Below, in pieces: positions 60,975 through 64,000 of a stretch of 64,000 nt of DNA (position 1 is the stretch's first letter; each line of letters starts with the position of its first letter). The DNA comes from Leeuwenhoekiella sp044542075 (GTDB lineage: Bacteria; Bacteroidota; Bacteroidia; Flavobacteriales; Flavobacteriaceae), in the NCBI RefSeq assembly GCF_044542075.1, contig NZ_JBITTU010000001.1:682001-746000 (forward strand). Reading direction: 5' to 3'. A program made the translations under genes and the position numbers. The notes below the pieces were generated by a model, which had not been told where the DNA came from, did no database searches, and saw nothing but the letters and a program-made list of their open reading frames with translations.

Positions 60975-62027
60975 CTATAAATCATCATAATCAACAGTTA
61001 AGTTTGCTGAAGTAGCTAATGCCTGGCAGGTTAAGATTAATCCTTCTGCCACTTCACCGTCTGTAAGAATCTGGTTTTTACGCATTACAGCTGTACCCTC
61101 GGTAACCCGGGCGATACAACTACTACAAATACCACCTTGACAGGAGTAGGGTACGTCGATGTCGTTTTCTAATGCCGCATCTAGAACTACCTTGTCCTGG
61201 TTTATAGTAAGTTCAAACTCTTCATCATCAACTACAATTTTAAGCTGGGTGATGCCGTCTAGAGCTTCAGCAATCTCTTCACCGTCATTTGAACTCGTAA
61301 ATAATTCAAACTTAATTTTATCATCAGGAATAGCATTTTCTGCCAGAACAGCACTAACTCCTTTAATCATTTCTTCAGGACCACATAAAAAGTACTGATC
61401 AAAATCATGTGATTTAAACTTATTTTTAAGCACAAAGTTTACAGTAGCTTTTTCGATACGGCCAAAGTGTGAATCTGTCTCCTGCTTACGACTATATACA
61501 AATTCTACAAAAAGCCGCTCTGCATACTGAAGCTGTAATTCTAATAAATCTTTGTGAAAAATAGTTTCTTCAACAGTTCTGTTTCCGTAGAGTAAAACAA
61601 ATCTACTTTTAGGCTCTTCTTCTAAAACTGTTTTAATGATAGAAAGCACTGGGGTAATACCGCTTCCGGCGGCAAAAGCAGCATAGTCTTTATTGTTTTC
61701 GCCATTAGGCTCAACAAAAAATTTACCTTCAGGAGGGTGCACTTCTAAAGATTCGCCTACGGTTAATTTATTATTTGCAAGTACAGAAAAAGTACCGCCT
61801 TCAACTTCTTTAACAGCTACTTTAAGAAGCCCACTTTGCGGTGTAGAACATAAGGAGTAAGCTCTGCGTACTTCTTTGTCATCAATTTTAGTTTTTAAAG
61901 TAACATATTGCCCAGCTTTAAATTTAAAATCATCTTTCAAAGCATCAGGAACGCCAAATGTGATGCTAACAGCTTGTGCTGTTTCGCGTGTAATATCTTG
62001 TATAGTAAGTGCGTGAAAATCGCTCAT
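60975..62027 (-). CDS. PaaE-like flavin/2Fe-2S oxidoreductase
   Basis: 350 residues. A ferredoxin-NADP reductase module leads: FKAGQYVTLKTKIDDKEVRRAYSLCSTP (about 35-63, FAD-binding RxYS), GSGITPVLSIIKT (about 122-134, NAD(P) binding) and FLCGPEEMI. A C-terminal plant-type [2Fe-2S] domain has cysteines at 296, 301, 304 and 334 (CQGGICSSC ... TCQ), the C-X4-C-X2-C-X29-C spacing. This layout matches the reductase of the phenylacetyl-CoA oxygenase (PaaE) and Hcr-type proteins. No paa genes lie nearby, so it probably serves another oxygenase or desaturase. A TATTTTTG element 16 bases upstream gives it a promoter. Confidence 0.92.
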   Translation of the reverse strand: MSDFHALTIQDITRETAQAVSITFGVPDALKDDFKFKAGQYVTLKTKIDDKEVRRAYSLCSTPQSGLLKVAVKEVEGGTFSVLANNKLTVGESLEVHPPEGKFFVEPNGENNKDYAAFAAGSGITPVLSIIKTVLEEEPKSRFVLLYGNRTVEETIFHKDLLELQLQYAERLFVEFVYSRKQETDSHFGRIEKATVNFVLKNKFKSHDFDQYFLCGPEEMIKGVSAVLAENAIPDDKIKFELFTSSNDGEEIAEALDGITQLKIVVDDEEFELTINQDKVVLDAALENDIDVPYSCQGGICSSCIARVTEGTAVMRKNQILTDGEVAEGLILTCQALATSANLTVDYDDL

Positions 62028-62043
62028 TGCTTAAAAATTTTGG

Positions 62044-62051
62044 CAAAAATA
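62044..62051 (-). promoter_or_regulatory. Predicted -7 promoter element (TATTTTTG) of the PaaE-like gene
   Basis: Exact TAnnTTTG match on the minus strand, 16 bases before the ATG at 62027, in the divergent region with the DUF5687 permease gene. Confidence 0.5.
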
Positions 62052-62131
62052 CAAAGCAAGATGCTTATGCAGTGTAACATTTTTATAATTTTCACACTAA
62101 TGCTATGACTTTAAGCCAAAAAACAAAATAG

Positions 62132-63601
62132 ATGATTAAACACTTTCTCAATCTAGAATGGAAAAGCTTTTTCAGATCAGCAGCTTTCCAGACTAATATT
62201 ATTCTGAAAATATTTATGGCGCTGGGCGCGCTCTATTTTATAGGGATCTTTACTCTTGCCGGTGTGGGAGCTTATTTCGGACTAGAAAAAGCAGGTTTTG
62301 AACCTTTAGAAACGCTCAATAGTTTTATGATTTACTATGTCGTTGTAGATCTAATGATAAAATATTTTTTACAAAAAATGCCGGTTGTAAATATTAAACC
62401 ACTGCTATTGCTTCCCTTTAATAAGGCAAAAATTGTAGATTTTGCGATGGGTAAAACCATGCTTTCCTTTTTTAATATAATTCACGCATTTTTCTTTATT
62501 CCTTTTAGTATTGTACTACTGGTGCAAGGCTATGATCCGTTGCACGTAATTACCTGGCATTTAGGAATGTTAGCAATGATATATTTAAATAATTTTATTA
62601 ATATATTTCTTAATGACGCGCTTGCGCTCGTTGTAGGGCTAGGGTCTATCATTGCTGCATTTGGAGCACTTCAATACTACGAGATTTTTGATATAACGGC
62701 TTATACCGGCATCTATTTTCAAGGTTTATTTAAGTATTTATGGCTATTTATTATTCCACTGGTCGCAGTAGTTTTACTCTATAAATTTGCACATAACTAC
62801 TTTCTAAAGCGTTTATATCTTGACGCTGGTCTGGCAACAAAAGCACAGGCAGCTTCCACCGAAAATTTAGATTGGCTAAACCGTTTTGGCAAAACAGCGG
62901 TTTTTCTTAAAAATGATATTAAACTTATAAAGCGAAATAAACGCTCGCGTACAACGATTATCATGAGCGTTGTATTTCTCTTTTACGGGTTGCTATTTTT
63001 CTCTGGTGGTATTGAGAGTTATGACAATCCTTTTATGAAGATTTTTGCGGGAATTTTTGTTTCCGGCGGATTTATGTTCAGTTTTGGTCAGTTTGTACCA
63101 AGTTGGGATAGTTCATATTATCCTTTAATGATGACGCAGAATATAAAATACCAGGAGTATTTAAAGTCAAAGTGGATGTTAGTAGTTATTGCTACGGCAA
63201 TTTCTACTTTACTAGGTGCTTTTTATCTCTATTTTGGTTGGGAAGCTTATGCAGCAATACTCGTGGGCGGTATTTTTAATATGGGAGTAAACGGTCACGT
63301 AGTTTTACTGGGAGGCGCTTACATTAAAACGCCTATAGATTTGACGAGTAATAAAAAAGCATTTGGTGATAGTTCTTCTTTTAACGTAAAAACATTATTG
63401 ATTACGATGCCTAAATTATTACTTCCCATAGCGCTGTATGCACTAGGTCATTTTACACTGGGACCTGTTTTTGGCTATGCTTTAGTGGCACTTGCCGGTC
63501 TGGCCGGTTTTGCTTTTAGAGATTATATGTTTAAAAAAATAGAAGAGGTTTATAAAGCCGAAAAATACAAGACCATAGCGGCTTACAAACAGAAAAATTA
63601 A
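62132..63601 (+). CDS. DUF5687-family ABC transporter permease-like protein
   Basis: 489 residues with about twelve membrane helices (first about 25-50, FMALGALYFIGIFTLAGVGAYFG). KHFLNLEWKSFFRSAAFQTNI at the start, LPFNKAKIVDFAMGKTMLSFFN (about 94-115) and KRNKRSRTTIIMS (about 268-280) match DUF5687, a Bacteroidota membrane family usually paired with an ABC ATPase. An ABC ATPase gene follows 63 bases later. Together they probably form an exporter or membrane-remodelling ABC system; the cargo is unknown. Confidence 0.8.
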   Translation: MIKHFLNLEWKSFFRSAAFQTNIILKIFMALGALYFIGIFTLAGVGAYFGLEKAGFEPLETLNSFMIYYVVVDLMIKYFLQKMPVVNIKPLLLLPFNKAKIVDFAMGKTMLSFFNIIHAFFFIPFSIVLLVQGYDPLHVITWHLGMLAMIYLNNFINIFLNDALALVVGLGSIIAAFGALQYYEIFDITAYTGIYFQGLFKYLWLFIIPLVAVVLLYKFAHNYFLKRLYLDAGLATKAQAASTENLDWLNRFGKTAVFLKNDIKLIKRNKRSRTTIIMSVVFLFYGLLFFSGGIESYDNPFMKIFAGIFVSGGFMFSFGQFVPSWDSSYYPLMMTQNIKYQEYLKSKWMLVVIATAISTLLGAFYLYFGWEAYAAILVGGIFNMGVNGHVVLLGGAYIKTPIDLTSNKKAFGDSSSFNVKTLLITMPKLLLPIALYALGHFTLGPVFGYALVALAGLAGFAFRDYMFKKIEEVYKAEKYKTIAAYKQKN

Positions 63602-63664
63602 AATCACTTTCAATTACTCTCAAAGGGAGCGATGTTATAGTAACTACCAAGAAATTTTAGAATT

Positions 63665-64000
63665 ATGATACATATTCACGATTTATCAAAGACGTACAAC
63701 GGGGTAACCGTATTAAAAATAGATGATCTTAACATTCCTAAAGGTGAAGCTTTTGGCCTGGTGGGGAATAACGGAGCCGGCAAAACGACTTTATTTAGCG
63801 CGTTGCTTGATTTGATACAACCTACTACCGGCTACATTCAAAACGGAGAAAGTAAAGTGAATGAGAGTGAAGCCTGGAAATCACACACGGCTTCATTTAT
63901 TGATGAAAGCTTCTTAATAGGTTATTTAACTGCGGAAGAATACTTTTATTTTATTGGAGAATTACGTGGACAAAACAAAGCTGATGTCGACACCTTATTG
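63665..64000 (+). CDS. ABC transporter ATP-binding protein, partial (3' end outside window)
   Basis: The frame is open to the window end and shows the first 112 residues: MIHIHDLSKTYNGVTVLKIDDLNIPKGEAFGLVG, then the Walker A GNNGAGKTT (about 35-43) and the start of the Q-loop region (HTASFIDESFLIGYLTAEEYFYF). The signature and Walker B motifs lie beyond the window. It is the likely partner of the DUF5687 membrane protein just upstream. Its start is the first ATG after the intergenic 63 bases. Confidence 0.92.
   Translation, partial: MIHIHDLSKTYNGVTVLKIDDLNIPKGEAFGLVGNNGAGKTTLFSALLDLIQPTTGYIQNGESKVNESEAWKSHTASFIDESFLIGYLTAEEYFYFIGELRGQNKADVDTLL

Noticed and set aside
1..64000. CRISPR arrays, insertion sequences, riboswitches
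   Set aside because: I looked for regularly spaced repeats, transposase motifs with inverted ends, and known aptamer-like 5' regions; the only repeats are terminator hairpins, the short motifs near 16 kb and the parS-type sites.

Overview
This 64 kb window comes from an AT-rich chromosome of the phylum Bacteroidota, almost certainly a member of the Flavobacteriaceae; the genus cannot be fixed from the sequence alone. Support for this: gene families that are largely Bacteroidota-specific (DUF4175-, DUF4837-, DUF4254-, DUF5687- and DUF6427-type proteins, head-GIN proteins), lipoproteins with short lipoboxes, weak or absent Shine-Dalgarno sequences, and repeated TAnnTTTG -7 promoter elements just upstream of genes. 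It is mostly an ordinary housekeeping region. There is no insertion sequence, prophage or CRISPR array, and one tRNA (Cys).

Layout. 1-15.5 kb: the 3' end of lepA and a tiny membrane protein, a Tat-exported Gfo/Idh/MocA oxidoreductase, a CPA1 antiporter, an MBL hydrolase, an exported protease group (S8 subtilase, two M1 metallopeptidases), rnpA, a DUF4349 protein, an S41 C-terminal protease and an ElaA-type acetyltransferase. 15.5-16.6 kb: a 1.08 kb AT-rich non-coding stretch with a repeated TGTTAATAGC motif, DnaA-box-like sites and a 34-residue one-helix ORF. 16.6-27.3 kb: rnr, a head-GIN protein, a LysE exporter, tRNA-Cys, folB, glnS, a YtxH/holin-like stress-type operon, an SPFH protein and gltX. 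27.6-35 kb: a large DUF4175 membrane protein coupled to ybeY, then mnmG flanked on both sides by parS-type 16-mers, a methyltransferase and an OmpH/Skp-like lipoprotein. 35-45.7 kb: holB, pgk, a LysM lytic transglycosylase, a DUF4837 lipoprotein, tatA, and a tightly packed chain M23 peptidase - GH3 - nucleosidase-fold protein - Wzz-like protein.

45.7-54 kb is a surface polysaccharide locus: flippase, Wzy-like protein, O-antigen ligase/polymerase, glycosyltransferases, an initiating phosphoglycosyltransferase and a CapK-like adenylate-forming enzyme. 54-64 kb: purD, two small or medium membrane proteins, a compact candidate restriction-modification pair (PD-(D/E)xK-like protein plus a D12-class adenine methyltransferase), a DUF4254 protein with a GT9 heptosyltransferase-like enzyme, a nitronate monooxygenase-like protein, a PaaE-type ferredoxin reductase, and a DUF5687 permease with its ABC ATPase, which runs off the window.

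The most notable signals are the two parS-like palindromes bracketing mnmG (the first ends directly at its start codon), which suggest the window is near the chromosome origin; the repeat-bearing non-coding region 15 kb away; and the candidate restriction-modification pair at 56.6-58.3 kb.
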